Translations under genes and position numbers: made by a program
Shown here: piece by piece, positions 1 to 6,647 of the stretch
Numbering within the stretch: position 1 is the stretch's first letter
Layout: every line of letters begins with the position of its first letter
Notes under the pieces: model-generated
Seen by the model: only the letters and a program-made list of their open reading frames with translations
What the model was told of the DNA's origin: nothing
Database searches by the model: none
Source of the DNA: Chitinophagaceae bacterium UBA3961
GTDB lineage: Bacteria; Bacteroidota; Bacteroidia; Chitinophagales; Chitinophagaceae
Reading direction: 5' to 3'
Assembly (NCBI GenBank): GCA_002385265.1
Contig: DGDD01000187.1
Coordinates: 1 to 11,465 of the forward strand
Length of the DNA stretch: 11,465 nucleotides

Positions 1-36
1 ATCACAAGATTTTGTTAGAGGTATTTCATTAACTAC

Positions 37-1455
37 TTAGTCCAAAACCATCAACTCTCCCTTCTCTATAACAGCCGTTCGCTCAATGCATGACGGCGTT
101 TGCTCCAATACATGACTCACATAAATAATAGTAGTGCTTGTATGGGCGGCAATGGTATCAATGATAGAGAGAAAGAATTGTGTTTGTTCATGGTCCATAC
201 CCTGACAAGGTTCATCTAAAACCAAAAGTGGAGGGTTTTTAATCAAAGCTCGAGCTAATAGGGTAAGGCGTTGCTTTCCCAATGGCAATCGCTGCAGTAA
301 ATGCAATCTATTTTCTAGTAAATTAAACAACTTGATCCATTTTGTAACAAGCAGTTCCTGCTCGTCGGATAACGGACGAAACAACCCTATGGTATCAAAT
401 AGGCCACTGCCAATTACCTCTCGAACGCTTTGCACCTGCGGAAAATGTAAATGAAGTTCGGGTGATACATAACCAATCTTCTTTTTTATATCCCAAATAC
501 TCTCACCACTTCCTTTCTTCTTGTCAAACAATTCAATTCGGTTCGCATAAGCTTGCGGATTGTCAGCTGTGATCAAACTTAGTAGCGTTGATTTTCCTGC
601 TCCATTTTCTCCTTTCAACAACCATTTGCTTCCAGCCTCCACCGTCCAGCTTACGTTTTTTAAAATGGTATTATTCCCATATTGAATTGTAACACGGTCC
701 ATTTTTATTGCATTGCTGAATTCAGTTGCGATCGGTTTTACAAGTTCTGAATAATGTTCCCAAAGATCATTCGATACTTTTATCGTGGGTGATTGGAATT
801 TAATAGCTCCCTTTGCACCCTTTTCTACAAACTTACCATTGTATAGTACACCAACATGTGTAATGCAAGAGGGGAGATGCTCCGGAGTAGTGATCACTAA
901 AACTTGAATTTCGTTTTGGGTGATATTGGTTAGGGTTTCATTCAAGGTTGCTCTGGTTGCAATGTCCAAGCCTATGAATGGTTGATCTAATATGAGAAAT
1001 TGAGGATCTAACAACAATGCTTTTAAAAGTTGTAAACGCTTGTTCTCTCCATTCGAAAGTAAAATCAATTGTTTTTCAAGTAGTGGGGCAACTTTTAACA
1101 AGTCTAGATAAAACGAGTACCGGGGATGATGGGCGTAGGGTTCTAATGTTTCTTGAACGGTTTGAGCATCTTCGTTGTCGGTGCTCTGATACCGTTGTTG
1201 ATAATAAAACTCGTTGAGGTTTGATTTGTTTTTAAATTGATGCTGTTGTTTTACCAGTACTTTTTTAGCATCATTACCGAATGTTAAACTTCCCGAGAAG
1301 TGAACTGTGTGCATGATTACTTCTGTAAGGGTGGTCTTTCCGGAACCGGAAGCACCTACAATTGCCCATTGATCGCCTTTCTCAATGCTCCAAGATTCAA
1401 TGTCTAGAACGAGCTTGCCTTGCTTTTTAACTTGAATGTTCTTAAATCCAATCAT
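37..1455 (-). CDS. Tandem ABC ATPase (two nucleotide-binding domains, ModF-like)
   Basis: Soluble protein of 472 residues with two ABC ATPase domains and no membrane segment or signal peptide. Domain 1 has Walker A GASGSGKT (residues 34-41), signature LSNGE (133-137) and Walker B LILDQP (154-159). Domain 2 has Walker A GENGAGKST (282-290), a signature that reads LPLGK (390-394), Walker B LVLDEP with Glu415, and switch His448 in VSH. The layout resembles ModF/PhrA-type tandem ATPases, annotated in other bacteria as molybdate-related. No permease or binding protein is adjacent, so the substrate is unknown and it need not be a transporter. Domain 1 looks catalytically weakened: the Walker B Glu is Gln158, and the switch-His position appears to be Thr190. 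I chose ATG at 1455 over the GTG at 1473. A TAnnTTTG box ends at 1476, so transcription would start at or after the GTG, and GAAAG lies 7 nt before the ATG. The family call is firm; the substrate is not known. Confidence 0.88.
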   Translation of the reverse strand: MIGFKNIQVKKQGKLVLDIESWSIEKGDQWAIVGASGSGKTTLTEVIMHTVHFSGSLTFGNDAKKVLVKQQHQFKNKSNLNEFYYQQRYQSTDNEDAQTVQETLEPYAHHPRYSFYLDLLKVAPLLEKQLILLSNGENKRLQLLKALLLDPQFLILDQPFIGLDIATRATLNETLTNITQNEIQVLVITTPEHLPSCITHVGVLYNGKFVEKGAKGAIKFQSPTIKVSNDLWEHYSELVKPIATEFSNAIKMDRVTIQYGNNTILKNVSWTVEAGSKWLLKGENGAGKSTLLSLITADNPQAYANRIELFDKKKGSGESIWDIKKKIGYVSPELHLHFPQVQSVREVIGSGLFDTIGLFRPLSDEQELLVTKWIKLFNLLENRLHLLQRLPLGKQRLTLLARALIKNPPLLVLDEPCQGMDHEQTQFFLSIIDTIAAHTSTTIIYVSHVLEQTPSCIERTAVIEKGELMVLD

Positions 1456-1475
1456 AATGCTGCTTTCAAACACAG

Positions 1476-1505
1476 CAAAAATAGAGAAAGATGCGAGTTT
1501 ACAAT
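1476..1505 (-). promoter_or_regulatory. Probable Bacteroidota-type promoter of the tandem ABC ATPase gene
   Basis: On the minus strand, ATTG (1505-1502) and TATTTTTG (1483-1476) are separated by 18 nt. This matches the Bacteroidota consensus of a -33 TTG element and a -7 TAnnTTTG element. Transcription would begin near 1470, giving a leader of about 15 nt before the ATG at 1455. The -33 element lies at the stop codon of the upstream surface-protein gene, so the ATPase can be expressed alone even though only 52 nt separate the two genes. Pattern match only. Confidence 0.55.
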
Positions 1506-1507
1506 TA

Positions 1508-2899
1508 TTAATTCACTTTGGTAAAAAGCTGCTTGAAAGGCGTCATATTTCCCGGAGACTCAATACTGATAAAATAAGTACCGGGCTGCAATTTGTCAAT
1601 ATTCAAGGTGTTCTTTCCTTGCTGAACTTTTTGTTCAGATAGCAATCGACCCGTTTTATCAAAAATTAACGCAGGAGTTGTAGCAGGAATATTGTTTTCG
1701 ATGAATAAATTCAATTGATTCTTCGAAGGGTTGGGCCAAATCCGGACTCTTGAAGTGCCGGTAATTGTAAACTGGCGAACAACAGAATAGCTTGTATTGC
1801 CCGATTCATCTAAACCTTGAATACGAGTATAGTAGATTCCTTCACTCAGATTTTCAAACTTCATGCTGTAAGAACGCATGCCCGTTGTTGAAGTGAAGGG
1901 CGGTATTGTAGTAACTGTTCTCCACGATGATCCATCATTGCTCAATTCAACCTTAAATTCTCGTTCAGTTGAAGACGCATCTACTTTCCAATTCAAATTG
2001 GCTGTATTATTGCTATTCACCGATACGGTGAATTCACGCCATAATATTGGCAATACACTGTTTGGGTAGGCACAAGAAGTCAAGTCTTGACTATAGTTGG
2101 TATTTGAAATAGTAGTAAGAAAAGTCAATGATAAATTGTTTTCCAATCTGTACAATCGCCCGGAAGCATTGATCATGATAATTTGACCGGTTGCATTGAA
2201 ACAAATACCGGCAAATTGACTGCTCGTTGGTGTAGCAGTTGATTCCACTACCTCCGATACTGTTATGTACGATTGTGCTGAGGTAGGTAGAGTTCCCGGT
2301 ATTTTATAAAGCATATAGTCGGAGGTTGAAGAAAGAATAAACCACAATTTTCCATTTCCATCAATGGCCATATCTCCACTTTTGTTTTGGAAGTTGCTGC
2401 TTACGTCGGTGCCATTGGAGAGTTTGTAGGTATTTGATATCGTTGTCCAAGTATTGGCTGCAATATTATAATAATACAAAGTGCCGTCACCGGCAATGCA
2501 ATAATATCCTGCACCGTTGGAACTTACACATCCACTTACGATACTCGAAGAGCTGGGGTTTTGAGCTAGCAAGGTTTCACTGTTTCCAGATCCCGATGTA
2601 GACGGTGTAAAGCATACAAATTCTGAGGGAGAACCGGTGCCCGGTATTCGACGAAAGTAGTAGAATTTGTTATTAAATGCGTTATATCCAAGGGCATTTG
2701 CTGAAGAGGGACTTCCACCGCTGGTATTTAAATCAACACTTCCTACAGTACCTGTACTAATATCTGCTGTTCGAACTTTTCCGGATGAGCGTAAAACATA
2801 CACTTCGTTTGCATTGTTACAAACTTGTGCTATTGATTGGCTCAATAGCAATAGGTTCAACAGAATTAACCCGATAAATATTTTGTAGAAACGGCTCAT
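1508..2899 (-). CDS. Secreted T9SS type A sorting-domain protein, paralog P4
   Basis: 463 residues. A signal peptide (about 1-24) ends SIA before Gln-Val-Cys, so the mature protein would begin with Gln, as the Bacteroidota Q-rule expects. Residues about 30-285 hold propeller-like repeats: LGYN..NN.FYYFRR, GAGYYCI..DGTLYYY, GDMAIDGNGKLW and FAGICFNATGQI...GRLYRLENNL. They vaguely recall DUF6923-type propellers, but I cannot confirm that. A fibronectin-III-like domain follows (about 289-380, from LPILWREF to YS.V). The T9SS type A sorting domain fills about 386-463 (IWPNPS, IFDKTGRLL, LQPGTYFISI, FKQLFTKVN). It should be exported across the outer membrane and attached to the surface or released. 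It is the most divergent copy in its C-terminal half, it lacks the MKLI start and start-codon hairpin of its three relatives, and it has no visible terminator, so read-through into the ABC ATPase gene is possible. Ligand or role unknown. Confidence 0.9.
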   Translation of the reverse strand: MSRFYKIFIGLILLNLLLLSQSIAQVCNNANEVYVLRSSGKVRTADISTGTVGSVDLNTSGGSPSSANALGYNAFNNKFYYFRRIPGTGSPSEFVCFTPSTSGSGNSETLLAQNPSSSSIVSGCVSSNGAGYYCIAGDGTLYYYNIAANTWTTISNTYKLSNGTDVSSNFQNKSGDMAIDGNGKLWFILSSTSDYMLYKIPGTLPTSAQSYITVSEVVESTATPTSSQFAGICFNATGQIIMINASGRLYRLENNLSLTFLTTISNTNYSQDLTSCAYPNSVLPILWREFTVSVNSNNTANLNWKVDASSTEREFKVELSNDGSSWRTVTTIPPFTSTTGMRSYSMKFENLSEGIYYTRIQGLDESGNTSYSVVRQFTITGTSRVRIWPNPSKNQLNLFIENNIPATTPALIFDKTGRLLSEQKVQQGKNTLNIDKLQPGTYFISIESPGNMTPFKQLFTKVN

Positions 2900-3193
2900 A
2901 GGGGTTGGGTTAAATTATCAAAGCTGACGGGTACAACTAAGATGAATTCTATACGTACTCGTAAAAGTATAGTCAAATATTCGTCAATACAAGTACACTA
3001 GTTTATACTTAGTGTTTAGAGCTTATAGTTTAATAAAATTGAAATTGATAGGCTATGTAATTCAATTGATTATTTGTAATAACATCTTGAAAAACAATTT
3101 ATACTTAAAAACAAGTAAAGGAAATCTTGTATCTCGGTTCATATTTTTAGTCTAGTAGACTGAACTGCAAAAGATTAACGAAGGTGTAGAAAC
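2900..3193. other. AT-rich intergenic region upstream of P4
   Basis: About 290 bp between the P4 start and the P3 terminator. I found no ORF of note, no exact TAnnTTTG box reading toward P4 (the closest, AATATTTG on the minus strand near 2970, has one mismatch and no -33 partner), and none of the leader elements shared by the other three paralogs. The P4 promoter probably lies here but I cannot place it. Confidence 0.5.
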
Positions 3194-3230
3194 GAAAAAA
3201 AGCCTGAAGATCGTTCGATCCATCAGGCTT
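3194..3230 (-). terminator. Rho-independent terminator of P3
   Basis: On the minus strand an eight-base arm (AAGCCTGA, 3230-3223) pairs with TCAGGCTT (3207-3200). An inner GATCG/CGATC stem follows, and the 3' side runs into seven T. It sits about 20 nt after the P3 stop codon. The stem and the 20 nt before it (3223-3242) closely match the P1 terminator at 6591-6625, so the two 3' ends share an origin. Confidence 0.85.
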
Positions 3231-3249
3231 GTAACCTCTAATTATATTT

Positions 3250-4626
3250 TTATTGTTTTACAAACAATTGCTTGAATACTTCTCCATCTGCAAATTGAAC
3301 TCTGATGTAGTAAGAACCGCTTACCAAGCTAGAGATGTTCACTTGAGTTGTGCCTGCTAAGATCGTTGCTTCTTTTACTAAACGTCCTGCTTGGTCGAAG
3401 ATTTGCGCTTTTGTGGCAGTTGTTATTTGCTTGGTGTGTTGTAAGTTGATGAATTCTTGAGCAGGGTTGGGCCACAAGTTGATTTTCGCTGCTTTAGATA
3501 CATTTACCACTTTGATTTCTGAATATCCAATGTTATTGTCCATATCAACCTGACGGATTCTGAAATAGTTATTGCCGTTTACAATGCTTCCAGTAGTAAA
3601 TGTGTACGTTAAATCGTTACCCGTTTTTGCTTTTGCCGCTACTTTACCCAATTCAGTCCAATGGGTACCATCGGTGCTCGTTTCAACATAAAATTCTTTT
3701 TCGTTCGATTGAGCATCAATTACCCAACTCAAATTAGCAACATTGTTCGCAACAGATACGGTATAATTCTTCCAAATAATAGGAAGAATAGCTATTGGGA
3801 ATAAACAAGATGTTAAGTCATTTGCGTAGCTTGAAATGGTAAGGGTAGACAAATAAGTCACTGTCAAGTTGTTTTCTAAGCGGTACAACTGGCCATTTGA
3901 TGTTACCATAATAATTTGGCCGGTTCCATTAAAACAAATCCCTGCAAATGCGTTTCCACTAGGCGTAGATGTATTGCCCATAACTTGTGTTACGGTTAAT
4001 GAACTAACATTTGAAGTAGGTAAAGAAGCAGCAATTCTATAAAGTTGAAAGCTACTAGATGTTGACACAATTAGCCACAAACGACCATTTCCATCAATTA
4101 CCATATCACCACTTTTGTTCTGGAAATCTGAAGTAACTTCCGTTCCGTTGCTCAATCTAAATTTATCGGTGATGGTTGTCCAGGTATTAGTAGCTATTCT
4201 ATAATAATACATTACTCCATTGGCATCAATACAATAGTATCCCGCACCATTAGAACTTACACATCCACTTACTATGGCTACAGTACTAGGGTTTGAGGCT
4301 AACAATGTTTCTGTATTTCCAACACCAAGTGTAGACGGTGTAAAACTAACAAACTCTGAAGGCGAACCGGTTCCTGGAATTCTTCTGAAATAGTAGAACT
4401 TTCCATTTGAATTGTTGTAGCCTAAACTGTTAGATGATGATGGTGAACCACCTGAAGTATTTAAATTGGTTGAACCAACTGAACCGTTGTTGTAGTCAAT
4501 AGATCTTACTGTGCCATTGCTACTAACTCCAAAAATTGTTGTGGCTGTAAGACAAACTTGAGCGTTTGCTGAAAATACATTGATAAGGTTTAGTGCAATA
4601 ATTGCACTGATGCGAATCAGTTTCAT
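3250..4626 (-). CDS. Secreted T9SS type A sorting-domain protein, paralog P3
   Basis: 458 residues. The signal peptide (about 1-22) ends ANA before Gln-Val-Cys. Residues about 28-280 carry the propeller-like repeats (LGYNNSNGKFYYFRR, GAGYYCIDANGVMYYY, GDMVIDGNGRLW, FAGICFNGTGQIIM) and are clearly closest to P4, for instance both read FYYFRRIPGTGSPSEFV and FQNKSGDM. The fibronectin-III-like domain (about 283-375) and sorting domain (last 79 residues from AKIN) are instead nearly identical to P1: I count 2 differences in those 79 residues. The protein is therefore a mosaic. ATG at 4626 starts MKLI, directly after an A-rich leader, and lies inside a conserved inverted repeat. It has its own promoter (4811-4841) and terminator, so it is probably transcribed alone. 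Expected at the cell surface or released; the function of the propeller-like part is unknown. Confidence 0.92.
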   Translation of the reverse strand: MKLIRISAIIALNLINVFSANAQVCLTATTIFGVSSNGTVRSIDYNNGSVGSTNLNTSGGSPSSSNSLGYNNSNGKFYYFRRIPGTGSPSEFVSFTPSTLGVGNTETLLASNPSTVAIVSGCVSSNGAGYYCIDANGVMYYYRIATNTWTTITDKFRLSNGTEVTSDFQNKSGDMVIDGNGRLWLIVSTSSSFQLYRIAASLPTSNVSSLTVTQVMGNTSTPSGNAFAGICFNGTGQIIMVTSNGQLYRLENNLTVTYLSTLTISSYANDLTSCLFPIAILPIIWKNYTVSVANNVANLSWVIDAQSNEKEFYVETSTDGTHWTELGKVAAKAKTGNDLTYTFTTGSIVNGNNYFRIRQVDMDNNIGYSEIKVVNVSKAAKINLWPNPAQEFINLQHTKQITTATKAQIFDQAGRLVKEATILAGTTQVNISSLVSGSYYIRVQFADGEVFKQLFVKQ

Positions 4627-4660
4627 TTTTAAAGGGTGTTACGATTAAAAAAAACTGATT
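4615..4660 (-). promoter_or_regulatory. Start-codon hairpin of P3
   Basis: AATCAGTTT (4615-4623) and AAACTGATT (4652-4660) are perfect 9-bp inverted repeats. In the mRNA the 5' arm would pair with codons 2-4 (AAA CUG AUU), with the AUG at the 3' edge of a 28-nt loop that also holds the ribosome binding region. The loop contains TTTTTAATCGTAAC, shared with P1 and largely with P2. This could control translation initiation, or be a DNA operator with arms about 37 bp apart. Seen in sequence; the role is inferred. Confidence 0.5.
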
Positions 4661-4781
4661 TTTCAGGGATAAGGTAAATGGTGCGTGTTGGTTAAACCGG
4701 GAAATTGGATGGGATTTTGTTGGGGGAACCAGTCAATGGGAGGGTGTAGAATCTACTGACTGAAAGTGAAGTAGTGTTCTG

Positions 4782-4808
4782 TTCTCAAAGGGTTCCGATC
4801 GATTGCAC
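4782..4808 (-). repeat. 27-bp block identical to 8199-8225 (P3 copy)
   Basis: All 27 bases equal those at 8199-8225, while the next 100 or so bases toward each gene have little in common. On the transcribed strand it reads GTGCAATCGATCGGAACCC and then TTTGAGAA. It begins 2 nt past the -7 box, so it would form the 5' end of the P3 mRNA or cover the start site. Possible operator, stability element or regulatory leader. Confidence 0.6.
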
Positions 4809-4810
4809 TA

Positions 4811-4841
4811 CAAAAGTAACATCAGTTTTTACGGATTGCAA
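4811..4841 (-). promoter_or_regulatory. Promoter of P3
   Basis: On the minus strand TTG (4841-4839), 20 nt and TACTTTTG (4818-4811) fit the Bacteroidota TTG / TAnnTTTG promoter. The P1 promoter at 8228-8258 has the same spacing, and its -7 box differs only at the n positions (TATGTTTG). A flanking block at 4831-4857 is conserved with 8248-8274 with only 2 mismatches in 27. Transcription from here gives a leader of about 175 nt. Confidence 0.65.
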
Positions 4842-4880
4842 TAGTAAATTTACGATGTTTTGAAAAAAAATACTGTAAAC

Positions 4881-4917
4881 GAAGAAACCCGATCAATCCT
4901 AAGACTGATCAGGCTTC
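4881..4917 (-). terminator. Probable terminator of P2
   Basis: On the minus strand CCTGATCA (4913-4906) pairs with TGATCGGG (4895-4888), including one G-U pair, around a 10-nt loop. A short T-rich tail (TTTCTTC) follows. It lies 20 nt after the P2 stop codon, the position the P1 and P3 terminators occupy. The tail is weaker than theirs, so termination may be partial. Confidence 0.65.
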
Positions 4918-4937
4918 ATCGTATAACGCTCTTATTA

Positions 4938-6332
4938 CTATAGTTTTATAAACGATTGCTTAAAGGTCTCTCCATCTGAAAATTGCACTTTTACAAAATA
5001 GGTACCGCTTACCAAATTCGAAATGTTGATTTGTGTGCTCACTTGTTGAAGTGTTGACTCCTTTATCAATCGACCGCTTTGATCGAATATTTGTGCTTTG
5101 GCTATAATACCCATTGGCTTATTGTATCGAATGTTTACATATTCCTGTGCCGGATTGGGCCAAAATTCAACCTTTACTTCTTTTGAAATATTCAAGGTCT
5201 TAATTTCAGAATAGCTGACATTATTATCCAAATCAACTTGACGAATTCTAAAGTAATTGATTCCATTAAGCACATTCGCCGTGGTGAAACTGTAATTTAA
5301 GTCGGTGCCGGTTTTCGGCTTGGCGCTTACTTTTCCAAGTTCAGTCCAGTTGATTCCATTAGCACTTGTTTCTACATAAAATTCTTTTTCATTTGATTCT
5401 GCCGCAATGAGCCAATTGATTGAGGCAGATCCATTAGCGTTCGCTACAACTTGATAAGTTTTCCAAACAATTGGTAAAACACTTAAAGGGAATGCACAAG
5501 AAGTTAAATCATTTCCATAACCACTGATAGACATGGTTGAAAGTAATGTTAAGCTCAAGTTGTTGTTCAATTGGTAAAGTCTATTGTCTGTTCTTGTACC
5601 GAGAATGATTTGTCCGGTAGCGTTGAAGCAGATTCCGGCAAAAGCACTACCGGAAGGCGTATTGGTATTGGGCGATACTATTTGACTTACTGTTAAGCTT
5701 GCTACAGCTGTTGTAGGTAGGGCGCTAGTAACTTTGTACAAACAATACTTTGTATCACTGGAAGCAACGATCCATAAACTGCCAAGTCCATCTATTGCTA
5801 TATCCCCACCACTTAAATTAGAAATAGTAGCAGTTACATCTGTTCCATTACTAAGTCGAAGACTAGATGTAATCAATGTCCAAGTATTATTCGAAATTCT
5901 ATAATAATAGAGTTTGCCGGTATTGTCTAAACAATAGTATCCCAATCCGTTAAAACTCACACAGCCGGTAAGAACGGTATTAGTTGTTGGACAGTTGGCG
6001 TGTACGGTTTCTCCATTAAGTAAAACGATAGGAGAGAAGCTTACAAAAGAAGGAGTTGTGCCGCCAGGATTTCTTCTAAAGTAATAGAACCTTCCATTGA
6101 AAGAGTTGTAACCGAGTCCATTCGACATAGATGCGGTAGTAGACGAGTTGGCGTTTAAATTTGAAGCTCCAACAGCTCCGGTAGTGTAATTAATTCTTCT
6201 AACACTGGCATTGTTGGTCAGTCCATAAATTTCGGTTGTTCCATTACAAACCTGTGCATTCAAGTTTAAGCTCGAAATAATTGAAAAAAAGGAGAATAGA
6301 ATTCCTTTAAATGAGTACGAAATCAGTTTCAT
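4938..6332 (-). CDS. Secreted T9SS type A sorting-domain protein, paralog P2
   Basis: 464 residues. The signal peptide (about 1-26) ends LNA before Gln-Val-Cys. The propeller-like part (about 32-285) is closest to P1: both have GLGYN.FNGRFYYFRRNP, SFNGLGYYC, LSGGDIAIDG.G.LWIVASS, YCLYKVTS.LPT.AVASLTV and TDNR(I/L)Y, and share the GG of SGGD and a two-part TDNR insertion absent from P3 and P4. The fibronectin-III-like domain (about 288-380) keeps NEKEFYVETS and YFRIRQVDLDNNVSYSEIK. The sorting domain (about 388-464) has FWPNPAQEY, IFDQSGRLIKE, LVSGTYFVKV and FKQSFIKL, and is more diverged than the P1/P3 pair. ATG at 6332 begins MKLI inside a conserved inverted repeat. It ends in its own probable terminator. 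No clear TAnnTTTG promoter was found, unlike P1 and P3. Surface or released protein of unknown role. Confidence 0.92.
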   Translation of the reverse strand: MKLISYSFKGILFSFFSIISSLNLNAQVCNGTTEIYGLTNNASVRRINYTTGAVGASNLNANSSTTASMSNGLGYNSFNGRFYYFRRNPGGTTPSFVSFSPIVLLNGETVHANCPTTNTVLTGCVSFNGLGYYCLDNTGKLYYYRISNNTWTLITSSLRLSNGTDVTATISNLSGGDIAIDGLGSLWIVASSDTKYCLYKVTSALPTTAVASLTVSQIVSPNTNTPSGSAFAGICFNATGQIILGTRTDNRLYQLNNNLSLTLLSTMSISGYGNDLTSCAFPLSVLPIVWKTYQVVANANGSASINWLIAAESNEKEFYVETSANGINWTELGKVSAKPKTGTDLNYSFTTANVLNGINYFRIRQVDLDNNVSYSEIKTLNISKEVKVEFWPNPAQEYVNIRYNKPMGIIAKAQIFDQSGRLIKESTLQQVSTQINISNLVSGTYFVKVQFSDGETFKQSFIKL

Positions 6333-6365
6333 TTTTTTGGGTTTACGATTAAAACAAACTGATTT
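6320..6365 (-). promoter_or_regulatory. Start-codon hairpin of P2
   Basis: AAATCAGTTT (6320-6329) and AAACTGATTT (6356-6365) form a perfect 10-bp inverted repeat with a 26-nt spacer that contains the start codon. In mRNA the upstream arm pairs with codons 2-4. The spacer keeps TTTTAATCGTAA from P1 and P3 but differs in the stretch just before the ATG and in length, while the arms are kept. Confidence 0.5.
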
Positions 6366-6390
6366 TTCTGCTAGAATACTTGGATACGAA

Positions 6391-6478
6391 AAGTGGATTG
6401 GATCCTATGCAATGATCGAAATGAGAACCTTGGTTAATTAGATAGTGGATTTTGTGCAATTGATCTAAGTAAGAACCT
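6391..6478. repeat. Imperfect tandem direct repeat in the P2 upstream region
   Basis: Two copies, about 6391-6430 and 6443-6478, share AGTGGATT, then TGCAA(T)TGATC, then AGAACCT, with substitutions and a short gap between them. The unit is about 50 bp. The core TGCAAT(T)GATC resembles, in opposite orientation relative to the gene, the TGCAATCGATC inside the 27-bp block of P1 and P3. It might be a diverged operator region. Confidence 0.4.
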
Positions 6479-6520
6479 GTATGAGAAATTTTGTGTGCAT
6501 TTATATACGTGCACAGGTTC
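6473..6520. repeat. Compound inverted repeat upstream of P2
   Basis: GAACCTG (6473-6479) is complementary to CAGGTTC (6514-6520), and TGTGCA (6494-6499) to TGCACA (6510-6515). The two stems share bases 6514-6515, so in RNA they could form one interrupted hairpin or compete. It lies within or just before the presumed P2 leader. No function can be assigned. Confidence 0.35.
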
Positions 6521-6538
6521 AAGTTGGATTTAGTAAAA

Positions 6539-6574
6539 AGAAAAAATCTCATGAAATTTCATGAGATTTTTTCT
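6539..6574. terminator. 36-bp perfect palindrome, possible bidirectional terminator
   Basis: Eighteen bases (6539-6556) are followed directly by their exact reverse complement (6557-6574). The arms read AGAAAAAATCTCATGAAA and its complement, so each strand has a stem followed by a T run. It lies 16 nt beyond the P1 terminator, where it could back it up in the minus direction and also stop plus-strand transcription. It could instead be a protein-binding palindrome, or a cruciform-forming site. Confidence 0.55.
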
Positions 6575-6590
6575 GGTGATTGTGGGAAAT

Positions 6591-6625
6591 AAAAAAGCCT
6601 GAGGATCCCTTGATCCGTCAGGCTT
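6591..6625 (-). terminator. Rho-independent terminator of P1
   Basis: On the minus strand AAGCCTGA (6625-6618) pairs with TCAGGCTT (6602-6595). One base bulges, an inner GGATC/GATCC stem follows, and the 3' side ends in a run of T (6596-6591). It begins 22 nt after the P1 stop codon and is homologous to the P3 terminator. Confidence 0.85.
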
Positions 6626-6647
6626 GTAACCTCTAATCTTAAATGTT

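Noticed and set aside
1456..1473. GTG start that would lengthen the ABC ATPase by six residues
   Set aside because: It falls at or before the predicted transcription start from the TATTTTTG box, and the ATG at 1455 has a better upstream GAAAG.
4627..4810. Known riboswitch in the long P3 leader
   Set aside because: No conserved aptamer core of a known class was recognised, and the P1 leader of similar length does not share its middle part.
6349..6552. 67-codon minus-strand frame upstream of P2
   Set aside because: It overlaps the repeats and hairpins of the leader, has no recognisable protein features and ends against the P2 start region.
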